NCBI GenBank assembly: GCA_011052285.1
Contig: DRJH01000328.1
Span: 1-15,771, forward strand
Direction: 5' to 3'
DNA from: Gammaproteobacteria bacterium
GTDB lineage: Bacteria; Pseudomonadota; Gammaproteobacteria; Arenicellales; DRJH01
Length of the DNA stretch: 15,771 nt
Shown: positions 1-6,224 of the stretch, one piece after another
How the letters are laid out: each line of letters begins with the position of its first letter
Numbering within the stretch: the stretch's first letter is position 1
Made by a program: the position numbers and the translations under genes
Notes under the pieces: model-generated
Database searches by the model: none
Told to the model about the DNA's origin: nothing
The model's input: the letters and a program-made list of their open reading frames with translations, nothing else

Positions 1-544
1 AACGTCGCCGGAACACTTCGCGGCTGTCCTGATTGACGATGAGGTCGACATAACGCTGCCGGTAACGCCCTTCGGTATCCGTCAGACCATGAAACTTCTC
101 CGGCAGCGGACGCAAGGATTTGGTCAACAGGCGAATCGAGCCCACCCGCACACTCAGTTCTCCTGTTCGGGTTTTAAACAACTTCCCGGTAACACCAACA
201 ATGTCACCGATATCCCATTTCTTAAAAGCCGCATACACGCCTTCTGGCAAATGATCACGTTGCAAAAAAAGCTGGATACGTCCGGATCGGTCCTGGATAT
301 GTGCAAAACTGGCCTTGCCCATGATCCGTTTGGCCATCATTCGTCCACTGAGCGTAACGGCTACGGCCGCCGACTCAAGTTCCACATTACCAGAGCTGTC
401 ATGGGCCTGATGTAGGCTCGCTGCGGTATTTTCAGGGCGAAAATCATTGGGAAAGGCTGGCCGTCCACGATCACGCAAGACCTGAAGTTTCTGCCGCCGT
501 TGCTGTAACTGATCGCTATCCTGCCGGGTATTGTGCTGATTCAT
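1..544 (-). CDS. lysS: Lysine--tRNA ligase, N-terminal part (runs off the left edge)
   Basis: Class II lysyl-tRNA synthetase, which charges tRNA-Lys with lysine in the cytoplasm. Only the first 181 codons are in the window; there is no stop codon, so the gene continues beyond base 1. The translation starts MNQHNTRQDSDQLQQRR and contains the N-terminal OB-fold anticodon-binding domain at about residues 62-142 (VTLSGRMMAKR, SFAHIQDRSGRIQLFLQ, GDIVGVTGKLFKTRTGEL). The family linker PLPEKFHGL follows at 147-154, then the beginning of the catalytic domain (EGRYRQRYVDLIVN, 158-171). The ATG at 544 is the first one in frame; its ribosome-binding site is weak. It lies 53 bp downstream of prfB on the same strand. 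prfB-lysS is the usual gammaproteobacterial order, so co-transcription is likely. Identification is by recognised motifs. Confidence 0.95.
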   Translation of the reverse strand, partial: MNQHNTRQDSDQLQQRRQKLQVLRDRGRPAFPNDFRPENTAASLHQAHDSSGNVELESAAVAVTLSGRMMAKRIMGKASFAHIQDRSGRIQLFLQRDHLPEGVYAAFKKWDIGDIVGVTGKLFKTRTGELSVRVGSIRLLTKSLRPLPEKFHGLTDTEGRYRQRYVDLIVNQDSREVFRRR

Positions 545-597
545 TGAATGTGATTTGCCGGGTTCATCGGTTGATATCTAAAGGCCAAATTTGGGGC

Positions 598-1702
598 CTA
601 AAGACCAGATTTGAGGCTGGCCTCAATAAAGGGGTCCAGGTGGCCATCAAGCACCGCCTGGGTATTGCCGGTTTCCACACCGGTACGTAAATCTTTAATG
701 CGCGACTGGTCGAGCACATAAGAACGAATTTGGCTGCCCCAGCCAATATCCATTTTCTCATCTTCCTCCTGTTGCCGGGCTTCGCGTTTTTTCTGCAATT
801 CGTGTTCGTACAATCTTGCCTTGAGCATGGCCATAGCTTCGGCCCGATTGCGATGCTGGGAACGATCATTCTGGCACTGCACCACAATTCCGGTTGGTTG
901 ATGGGTGATTCGAACGGCAGAGTCGGTTTTATTGATATGTTGTCCCCCTGCTCCACTGGCCCGGTAGGTATCGGTACGCAGGTCCGCAGGATTGATCTCC
1001 ACCTCAATGCTGTCATCGATTTCCGGGTAAGCATAAACCGAAGCGAACGAGGTGTGACGTCGGTTGCCCGAATCAAATGGCGATTTTCGCACCAAGCGAT
1101 GGACGCCCGTTTCGGTACGCAAATAACCATAGGCATATTCACCGGATACCTTCACCGTTGCGCTCTTGATACCCGCCACCTCACCCTCTGAATGGGCGAT
1201 AATCCGGACATCAAACTGGTGGTCATCACACCAGCGCAAATACATTCTCAGCAACATATTGGCCCAGTCCTGTGCTTCGGTGCCACCGGAGCCGGACTGG
1301 ATGTCGATAAAGGCATTGGCGGCATCAAACTGGCCAGAAAACATGCGCTTGAATTCCATTTTCTCCAATGTCTTGAGTAAGGAGTCCAGATCTTCGCTCA
1401 ATTCATCGACAGTATCCTCGTCACCCTCATCAGCAGCCAGTTGCAATAATTCCTCGGTATCTGCAGTCGCTTGAGCCAGACCATCCAGGCCATTGATCAG
1501 CTGCTCGAGTTGTGCTCGTTCCTTACCCAATTTTTGCGCTTGCTCAGGGTCGTTCCAGACATCCGGCTGCTCCAACTGCAGACTGACTTCTTCGAAGCGT
1601 TCTTTTTTACCATCATAGTCAAAGATACCCCCTGAGCGAAGTCAGCCTGCTCAATATATCTTGGGCCTTGTCGCGCAAGGCGGTAATCGATTCTATTGCC
1701 AT
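598..1702 (-). CDS. prfB: Peptide chain release factor 2, made by programmed +1 frameshift
   Basis: RF2 recognises UGA and UAA and triggers peptide release at the ribosome. The reading frame is split: 27 codons from ATG at 1702 (MAIESITALRDKAQDIL...RGYL) run into an in-frame TGA at 1619-1621. Skipping one base resumes translation at 1620 (DYDGKKERFEE) through to TAG at 598, giving about 367 residues against about 365 in E. coli. The stop-codon specificity tripeptide SPF lies at about residues 207-209 and the catalytic GGQ at about 252-254 (SGAGGQHINKTDSA). Four residues before the GGQ there is an Ala, where E. coli K-12 carries its unusual Thr. The TTG at 1575 inside the second frame is not the real start. 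It is followed by lysS after 53 bp. RF2 level is autoregulated by the frameshift, as the retained site shows. Confidence 0.97.
1618..1633 (-). promoter_or_regulatory. RF2 programmed +1 frameshift site
   Basis: Read on the minus strand, this is AGGGGGTATCTTTGAC: an internal Shine-Dalgarno-like AGGGGG (1633-1628), one TAT codon, the slippery CTT (1624-1622), the in-frame TGA stop (1621-1619) and a following C. It has the same arrangement as the E. coli prfB site. When RF2 is scarce, slow termination at TGA lets the CTT-decoding tRNA slip forward onto TTT, so RF2 controls its own synthesis. The downstream frame is open and encodes the rest of RF2. Confidence 0.96.
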
Positions 1703-1816
1703 CAATGATCCTGGTGTGTGGCTAGCCGGGGTGATGATAGGCGTCTAAACCATCGGCTGGCATATATAATGTACCGGCAAAGATATTGCTCGTTAACAAC
1801 TCCCGAGCCTGCCGAC

Positions 1817-1857
1817 CTGGGAGGCTGTCCGAGAATAGAAAGCCTACTGCGGATAAG
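1817..1857 (+). repeat. 41-bp dispersed repeat, copy 1 (IS-end-like)
   Basis: The stretch containing GGAGGCTGTCCGAGAATAG and CTGCGGATAAG matches the reverse complement of 14645-14685 at 37 of 41 positions by hand alignment. Similarity stops on both sides. The GGCTGTCC core and the conserved length look like one end of an insertion sequence, but no transposase or matching opposite end lies next to it, so this is probably a solo end or relic. Confidence 0.7.
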
Positions 1858-1992
1858 TGAACTTTGGCCAGATTTTCCCGCCCAGGGATACACATCCGCT
1901 GCGTATTCTACCTCATGTTCCAACGTTGGGGTCGGAATCATCGACCTTAGGTTACATTGCCTGGCCACAACCCCAACCCTTGGTAATCCCCG

Positions 1993-2037
1993 GTAACTTC
2001 AGGCCCAGTAACTTCAGCCCCAGTAACTTCAGGCTAG
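1993..2037 (+). repeat. Tandem repeat, 3 x 15 bp
   Basis: There are three adjacent units of the form GTAACTTCAGGCCCA (1993-2007, 2008-2022, 2023-2037), with small changes in the last third of units two and three. It lies in non-coding DNA, just left of the MITE-like element. It is too short and too few-copy to be a CRISPR array, and no function is evident. Confidence 0.85.
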
Positions 2038-2102
2038 GAGTCGAAGTCATCAGCCAAGGCTACTGCCTGTGTAACGATTCAGCGTGTTTAGATTTTGCTT
2101 CA

Positions 2103-2263
2103 GAGCCTCTTGCAAAACTCTGGGTGGATGATCTGCAATGTCACTTTGAGTCCATTTTTGAGATGGAATGAACTGCATGGTAGTTCCATGGAGCGAAATT
2201 TCAGCTCGGAAATGGGCCGAAGTGGGGAAGCAGATCGCCGCTCACGAGTTTTGCAAGAGGCTC
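2103..2263. mobile_element. 161-bp MITE-like element with 18-bp terminal inverted repeats and TTCA target duplication
   Basis: The left end GAGCCTCTTGCAAAACTC (2103-2120) is the exact reverse complement of the right end GAGTTTTGCAAGAGGCTC (2246-2263). Both ends are flanked by TTCA (2099-2102 and 2264-2267), the expected footprint of a transposition with a 4-bp duplication. The 125-bp interior has no coding capacity and carries a small hairpin (GAACT at 2170-2174 paired with AGTTC at 2182-2186). This makes it a non-autonomous element mobilised in trans. The end sequence and 4-bp duplication suggest an IS5-like transposase as the partner, which is an inference from general resemblance only. Confidence 0.85.
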
Positions 2264-2423
2264 TTCAGTACCAAGCATTTTCGCACGGAGAAGGTGAGCC
2301 TATAGGTCCTATGTGAGCATTCGAGGATGAATGCGCTGAATCGTTGCCTGTCTGCATTTCCTTGGCTTCATCAGTCCCAAATAACTTGATGATGAATGAC
2401 TCCGACTCCAGCACCAAAAAGAC

Positions 2424-2451
2424 TTGAAATTTCGGCAAAAACCCTTATTGT
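2424..2451 (+). promoter_or_regulatory. Candidate sigma-70 promoter for the yccA-like gene
   Basis: TTGAAA (2424-2429) and TATTGT (2446-2451) are separated by 16 bp and lie about 55 bp upstream of the start codon. The -10 is only a partial match to consensus, so this is a plausible candidate rather than a firm call. Confidence 0.4.
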
Positions 2452-2506
2452 AGAGTTTAGGAGAGGACTACAACCTGTTTATCTGACACACTACAGAGGT
2501 AACATG

Positions 2507-3175
2507 ATGAGAAATTACGCTGCAGTAGGCCGCCCGGTTGGCCAAGCTGTCGAAATCAACAAGGTGCTGCGCAACACCTATATGCTGCTGTCTGCAACCC
2601 TGCTGTTCAGCGCCGCTACCGCCGGGCTCTCGATGGCAATGGGCTGGGGTAATCCTGGTATGATCATAACGCTGGTTGGCTATTTCGGACTATTGTTTCT
2701 GGTCACAAAATTTCGCGAGTCAACCTTGGGGCTGGTATTTACCTTTGCCCTGACCGGATTTATGGGGCTGACTCTGGGGCCGATTATTTCTTTTTATCTC
2801 AAGGCCTTCCCCAATGGCGGTCAGTTGGTCATGACCGCCCTCGGTGGCACCGGAGCGATCTTCCTCGGTCTGTCAGCCTATGCCCTAACCTCACGCAAGG
2901 ACTTTAGCTTCCTCGGTGGTATGCTGTTCGCTGGTGTGATGGTAGCCTTTCTGGCCGGTATCGGTGCTGCAATTTTCAGTATTCCGGCCCTGTCATTAGC
3001 GGTCTCTGCCATGTTTGTAATCCTGATGTCTGGCATGATCCTGTATCAGACCAGTGAAATCATTCATGGTGGTGAAACCAACTATATCATGGCCACCGTG
3101 ACGTTATACATCACCATCTACAACCTGTTCCTGAGCCTGTTGCAGCTGCTCGGCATCTTCGGCGGCGACGAGTAA
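2507..3175 (+). CDS. yccA: Bax inhibitor-1 family membrane protein (YccA-like)
   Basis: A 222-residue inner-membrane protein of the BI-1/YccA family; E. coli YccA is about 219 residues and modulates the FtsH protease. The sequence starts MRNYAAVGRPVGQAVEINKVLRNTYMLLSATLLFS, matching the family pattern of a short cytoplasmic N-terminus followed by about seven hydrophobic segments. It includes the conserved GPIISFY stretch, the ALTSRKDFSFLGG loop and the late SEIIHGGETNYIMATVTLYITIYNLF region. A long in-frame extension upstream to 2396 is rejected because AGAGG at 2495-2499 sits 7 bp before ATG 2507 (4 bp before the alternative ATG 2504) and family homology starts here. The gene is alone on its strand and convergent with the catabolic genes to the right. 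The inverted-repeat element at 3217-3303 can act as its terminator. The FtsH link is known for the family, not visible here. Confidence 0.92.
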   Translation: MRNYAAVGRPVGQAVEINKVLRNTYMLLSATLLFSAATAGLSMAMGWGNPGMIITLVGYFGLLFLVTKFRESTLGLVFTFALTGFMGLTLGPIISFYLKAFPNGGQLVMTALGGTGAIFLGLSAYALTSRKDFSFLGGMLFAGVMVAFLAGIGAAIFSIPALSLAVSAMFVILMSGMILYQTSEIIHGGETNYIMATVTLYITIYNLFLSLLQLLGIFGGDE

Positions 3176-3216
3176 CAGCCCTGTCAGCAACGAGTCCCAA
3201 AGGCGGTGCTGGCCAT

Positions 3217-3303
3217 AAAAAAAGGGGTCAGAGCCCTTTATGCTTTGCAACTAACTGAAATATATGCATTAAATAAAATTAAAGGGCTCTGACCCCTTTT
3301 TTT
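3217..3303. repeat. 87-bp element with perfect 24-bp inverted repeats; also a terminator-like hairpin
   Basis: Bases 3217-3240 and 3280-3303 are exact reverse complements, each an A-tract or T-tract followed by GGGGTCAGAGCCCTTTA or its complement. They enclose an AT-rich 39-bp loop. Sequences with a GGGGTCAGA core in inverted pairs are dispersed in many gammaproteobacterial genomes, often near REP-associated tyrosine transposases; this is general knowledge and was not checked here. The stem ending in a T-run in both directions could terminate transcription of yccA from the left and of the GST/dpaL operon from the right. The element abuts the broken end of the M24 gene stub, so it may have caused or marked that deletion. 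Confidence 0.85.
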
Positions 3304-3304
3304 G

Positions 3305-3433
3305 ACCCGGCTCACTCATCAGCAACAGCCCGTCAAGATCCGCCGCAGCCATTTTTTGCTGTGCCCTGTCCAGCCGTCCGATAAACTCCTCAGGCAAAAA
3401 ACCTCGCGCAGGTGCTGTGGGTAGCGTGTTTAT
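3305..3433 (-). pseudogene. N-terminal stub of an M24 (creatinase/aminopeptidase-like) gene
   Basis: In the frame beginning at 3433 the translation reads INTLPTAPARGFLPEEFIGR, then LDRAQQKMAAADLDGLLLMS and EPG. It resembles the N-terminal creatinase-like domain of M24 metallopeptidase-fold proteins (RL-RAQ--MA---LD-LLL--EP). It then runs straight into the 24-bp inverted-repeat element and stops after about 11 foreign residues. The remaining 350 or so codons are missing, and the yccA-like gene lies on the other side. The expected start is ATA instead of ATG (3433-3431), overlapping the TAA of the preceding dpaL-like gene. A single G-to-A change from an ancestral ATGA overlap would explain both codons. 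The gene is therefore dead twice over. The family call rests on a 40-residue pattern. Confidence 0.6.
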
Positions 3434-4617
3434 GATGGCACCCCAAGCAGTTGCTCGTAAATGGCCCGGTCGGTGGCCCCTTCTGTGCCAAATACCAAAA
3501 TGCGCGAATCTGCGGTCAAATGGCAGGCTGAGCGAAGCGGTGTTGTACCTGCCAGTGCAATCACAGCAGCCAACCCGGCGACCGCCGATTCGCCCGCTTC
3601 AATAGCCGGGTCGGTACCCAAGGGCCGTGCCAATAAGCGCATGGTTGGTGCCACCAGGGTATCGGGTATGGTGATAAAATCCGTCGCCAGCTGCTGCAGA
3701 ACCGTCCAGGCCAGCTGCGATGGTGAACCACAGGATAAGCCGGCCATCATTGATTCTTGGGTAACATTCACCGCCTGCACGCGGCCAAGTTGCGCACTTT
3801 GATACAGACAAGCAGCACTCCGGGGCTCTACGACCATGACTCTTGGCATCTGTGACCCCCAACGATATTTCATGGCCGCACTGACGGCTGCGGGCAAACC
3901 TCCTACGCCGCACTGTAATAAAACATGAGTCGGCGCTTGATCCAGCGTCTCATTCAACTCACGGACCATAACCCCATAGCCAGCCATAACATCCCGGGGT
4001 GGTTCACTGTAACCCTCCCAGGAAGTATCCGAAACCACGAACCAGCCGTTAGCCTCGGCATCCTGCCTGGCAATACGAACCGAATCATCATAATTGCCAT
4101 CGACACGGATCACCTGGGCATCATGACTGCGCAGTGCTGCGGCCCGCCCCTCGCTGACCTCGCGGTGGATATAAATCCGACAGGGTGCACCACAACGTTT
4201 TGCACCCCAGGCCAATGACCGGCCATGATTGCCATCGGTTGCGCTAACCAGGGTAATCCGCGAAGCCTCGCTGGCTAAGACTCCGGTACGAATGGCCTTG
4301 AGCGTAACGGACCGTCCCAGCCGGCAAGCCAATTCCCGCTGCAACACGCGACTGGCCGCATAGGCCGCACCCAATACCTTGAAACTGCCCAGACCAAAGC
4401 GTCCTGACTCATCCTTGTACAACACACTACCCAGATTCAGCTCCCGGGCAAGGCTCTTGAGATGAAGCAGTGGTGTTGGTGCATAGCCCGGCCATTGGCT
4501 GATTTCTTCATAGGCTGTAGCATAATCCACCGGTCGTAATACATGCTGCCAATCATTACCGGCGACCGATTGTTGCCGGTAATGACCTACTTGAGCTTGA
4601 TCAAATAGCGCAAACAT
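3430..4617 (-). CDS. dpaL: Diaminopropionate ammonia-lyase-like PLP enzyme
   Basis: A 395-residue fold-type II PLP enzyme resembling DpaL/YgeX, which converts 2,3-diaminopropionate to pyruvate and two ammonia. The N-terminal signature WPGYAPTPLLHL (42-53) is followed by KDESGRFGLGSFKVLGAAYA, with the Schiff-base lysine probably K80. DGNHGRSLAWGAK (128-140) should contact the cofactor phosphate and ring. QCGVGGLPAA (235-244) is the second glycine-rich loop, with Cys where relatives commonly have Ala. MAGLSCGSPSQLAW and DPAIEAGESAVAGL follow. The start at 4617 has AGGA about 9 bp upstream. It lies 15 bp after the GST gene and very probably shares its promoter. In E. coli the ygeX gene sits in a purine-catabolism island, which matches the uraH-allA-guaD-puuD operon next door. 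A related beta-eliminating or threonine-dehydratase-like substrate is possible; substrate identity is inferred. Confidence 0.8.
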   Translation of the reverse strand: MFALFDQAQVGHYRQQSVAGNDWQHVLRPVDYATAYEEISQWPGYAPTPLLHLKSLARELNLGSVLYKDESGRFGLGSFKVLGAAYAASRVLQRELACRLGRSVTLKAIRTGVLASEASRITLVSATDGNHGRSLAWGAKRCGAPCRIYIHREVSEGRAAALRSHDAQVIRVDGNYDDSVRIARQDAEANGWFVVSDTSWEGYSEPPRDVMAGYGVMVRELNETLDQAPTHVLLQCGVGGLPAAVSAAMKYRWGSQMPRVMVVEPRSAACLYQSAQLGRVQAVNVTQESMMAGLSCGSPSQLAWTVLQQLATDFITIPDTLVAPTMRLLARPLGTDPAIEAGESAVAGLAAVIALAGTTPLRSACHLTADSRILVFGTEGATDRAIYEQLLGVPS

Positions 4618-4632
4618 AGCGACAATCCTGGA

Positions 4633-5253
4633 TTAACTGAGGGGCAACATGACCTGTTCCTGAAAGGCCGAACGTGCACTTAGACGTGCGTACCAAGCCG
4701 CCAGATAATCCAGTTGTGGGCGCTCGATATCCAGTGTGAACCAGCGATAAGCCGCGATGGCCAGCGGTATATCACCCAGGGTCGGTGCATCACCGGCAAC
4801 GAAAGGGGTTGTGGCAAGGTAACGGTCAAGCAGTATCCAGTGCTTGGTTACCGTTCTGACCGACCGGGTAATTTGATCTTCATCGCGCTGCTCCGGCGTC
4901 TGGCGGATCAAGCTGATAAAAATCACCGTTGCCGGGGCATGGATGGAGGTCAGGTACCAGTCCAGCCACTGACTGGCCAATCCCTGGATCTGTACATCAT
5001 CCGGCCACCAGCTACCGCTGTCATAACGGCTGGCAAGATAACGCAAAATCGCCTGTGATTCCCAAAGGGTAAAATCATCATCGGTCAGAGTGGGAATCAA
5101 GCCATTTGGGTTCATCAGCAAATATTCGGGCTGATCATTACCCCCATAAGCACCACCGATATCAACGCGCCTGACAGAAAGATCGAGTTCAGCGGCCAAC
5201 CACATCACTTTTTGCACATTCATGGAATTGGCACGTCCATAGACAGTCAGCAT
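4633..5253 (-). CDS. Glutathione S-transferase family protein
   Basis: A 206-residue protein of the cytosolic GST fold. Residues 1-78 form the thioredoxin-like domain: MLTVYGRANSMNVQKVMWLA, then MNPNGLIPTL (47-56) with the cis-proline P54, and ESQAILRYLA (65-74), where E65-S66 should bind the glutathione gamma-glutamyl group. The rest is the helical C-terminal domain, including the FVAGDAPTLGDIPLAIAAYRW stretch with the usual structural Asp. The start at 5253 is preferred over an in-frame upstream start at 5367 because GGAGG lies 5 bp before it and homology begins here. The gene leads a two-gene minus-strand operon with the dpaL-like gene and is divergent from uraH. Its substrate is unknown. 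The context suggests conjugation or isomerisation of an intermediate, or protection against the hydrogen peroxide or reactive products of urate oxidation, but that is speculation. Confidence 0.88.
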   Translation of the reverse strand: MLTVYGRANSMNVQKVMWLAAELDLSVRRVDIGGAYGGNDQPEYLLMNPNGLIPTLTDDDFTLWESQAILRYLASRYDSGSWWPDDVQIQGLASQWLDWYLTSIHAPATVIFISLIRQTPEQRDEDQITRSVRTVTKHWILLDRYLATTPFVAGDAPTLGDIPLAIAAYRWFTLDIERPQLDYLAAWYARLSARSAFQEQVMLPLS

Positions 5254-5295
5254 CACATCCTCCAGAACACCTGATCGATTGTTGGGGCTTGGTGT

Positions 5296-5324
5296 ATTAT
5301 CACCATCAAACTGCCCGGTGACAA
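5296..5324 (-). promoter_or_regulatory. Sigma-70 promoter for the GST-dpaL operon
   Basis: Read on the minus strand: TTGTCA (-35, 5324-5319), 17-bp spacer, GATAAT (-10, 5301-5296), about 42 bp upstream of the GST start. Five of six bases match consensus in each box and the spacing is optimal. It sits in the 131-bp divergent region shared with uraH. I see no equally good promoter for the uraH side. Confidence 0.7.
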
Positions 5325-5384
5325 CAACACTGCGCAGTTGATCGACCAGTAATTGGTATGAACGCAAAACAGGAGCTTGCCGAC

Positions 5385-5729
5385 ATGAGTCAAATCAGCT
5401 GCCACGTTCTCGACACCGCTCACGGCTGTCCTGCCAGCGGGATACCGATTCAGCTGTATCAGCAATCAAACGAAGCACAGTGGCAATGTCTAGGCCAGAG
5501 TAAAACGGACGCTGACGGCCGGGTAACAGATTTACTGGTGGCCGAGCAGTCATTGCCGGCCGGGATCTATCGTGTCCACTTTGTGATCCGGGACTACCTG
5601 CAGAGCACTGGCCAGGCCGTATTCTATCCTTACGTAGATGTTGTATTCACGATCAGCAATGACGGTCAACACTACCACATTCCGTTATTATTAAGCCCCT
5701 ATGGTTACTCTACCTATCGAGGTAGCTGA
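5385..5729 (+). CDS. uraH: 5-hydroxyisourate hydrolase
   Basis: HIU hydrolase of the transthyretin-like family, 114 residues. It opens 5-hydroxyisourate, the product of urate oxidation, to OHCU. Family hallmarks are complete: CHVLDTAHGCPASGIPI at the N-terminus with catalytic His7, TDADGRV with Arg46, HYHIPLLLSP with His98, and the C-terminal signature YRGS (111-114). There is no periplasmic signal peptide, so it should act in the cytoplasm. I chose ATG 5385 because AGGAG (5371-5375) lies 9 bp upstream and the family starts at this point; an in-frame ATG at 5358 would add nine unlikely residues. It is the first gene of uraH-allA-guaD-puuD, and its TGA directly abuts the allA ATG. Transcription must start in the region divergent from the GST gene. 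Confidence 0.95.
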   Translation: MSQISCHVLDTAHGCPASGIPIQLYQQSNEAQWQCLGQSKTDADGRVTDLLVAEQSLPAGIYRVHFVIRDYLQSTGQAVFYPYVDVVFTISNDGQHYHIPLLLSPYGYSTYRGS

Positions 5730-6224
5730 ATGCATAAATTGACGGCCAAGCCCCTTTCAGCCCTGGCCTTCGAGCCCTTTGGTAATGTCATTGAAGTTCA
5801 AGACTCGGTTTGCCACTACCCGATCAATCGTGGCTTTACCGAGCGTTATCATGATCTGGCACAGCTGGACTTTGCGACTGCAGGTGGCAGGCCTGTGGTC
5901 AGCCTCTTTCGAACTACACCGCTGCCACGACCGCTAAGCATCCGCATGATGGAACGTCATCCACTATCCAGCCAAGCCTTCATGCCATTGGGTGATGAAC
6001 CCTACCTGGTGGTCGTTGCTCCGACCGGGGACTTTTCCATTACCCGGATTCAAGCCTTTATTGCCGGTTGTCATCAGGGGGTGAATTATTATCGCGGAAC
6101 CTGGCATCATTTTTGTCTGGCTTTGAACAAGACCAGCGATTTTCTGGTCATCGACTGCGGCATTGCAGATAACAATTGTGATGAAGTCGATTTATCCGAG
6201 CAGCAAATCGTGGTGACCTGCTAG
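5730..6224 (+). CDS. allA: Ureidoglycolate lyase
   Basis: A 164-residue cupin-fold enzyme that splits ureidoglycolate to glyoxylate and urea, the last step of allantoin breakdown. Diagnostic motifs are MMERHPLSSQAFMPL (73-87) and GVNYYRGTWHHFCLAL (117-132), together with the N-terminal LTAKPLSALAFEPFGNVIE. Length agrees with the family (about 160-170). The start codon directly follows the uraH stop, and its own stop TAG overlaps the GTG start of guaD by one base, so the genes are translationally coupled. The preceding enzymes allantoinase and allantoicase, or their substitutes, are not in the window, so AllA depends on genes elsewhere. Confidence 0.95.
   Translation: MHKLTAKPLSALAFEPFGNVIEVQDSVCHYPINRGFTERYHDLAQLDFATAGGRPVVSLFRTTPLPRPLSIRMMERHPLSSQAFMPLGDEPYLVVVAPTGDFSITRIQAFIAGCHQGVNYYRGTWHHFCLALNKTSDFLVIDCGIADNNCDEVDLSEQQIVVTC

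Larger units (their letters stand above)
1703..2506. other. 0.8-kb intergenic region with repeats, no convincing gene
   Basis: This stretch separates prfB (leftward) from the yccA-like gene (rightward). Several ORFs of 70-105 codons exist, but none resembles a protein I know and they overlap repeats. It holds one copy of a 41-bp repeat (1817-1857), a three-unit tandem repeat (1993-2037) and a 161-bp MITE-like element (2103-2263). The prfB promoter should lie in 1703-1800; an AT-rich stretch at about 1762-1770 could supply its -10, but no clear -35/-10 pair stands out. The stretch 1858-1992 and the piece 2268-2420 show nothing I recognise. Confidence 0.6.

Noticed and set aside
564..1474. Several ORFs of 60-190 codons overlapping prfB on both strands
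   Set aside because: They are shadow frames of the RF2 gene; none shows a protein family pattern.
1993..2037. Tandem 15-bp units considered as a CRISPR or iteron array
   Set aside because: The units are contiguous without spacers, only three in number, and no rep or cas gene is near.
1718..2316. Plus-strand ORFs of 70-105 codons in the intergenic region
   Set aside because: They run through the 41-bp repeat, the tandem repeat and the MITE ends, lack ribosome-binding sites and resemble no known protein.
2392..2427. Eleven-codon ORF upstream of the yccA-like gene as a leader peptide
   Set aside because: There is no Shine-Dalgarno sequence, no attenuator-like hairpin follows, and the composition is unremarkable.
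2396..2506. In-frame N-terminal extension of the yccA-like gene (MTPTPAPKRLEIS...)
   Set aside because: There is no ribosome-binding site at 2396, homology to the family starts at the ATG pair 2504/2507 with AGAGG upstream, and the candidate promoter lies inside the extension.
5254..5367. Longer start of the GST gene at 5367
   Set aside because: It would cover the promoter and the divergent control region; GGAGG is placed 5 bp before ATG 5253, where the GST fold begins.
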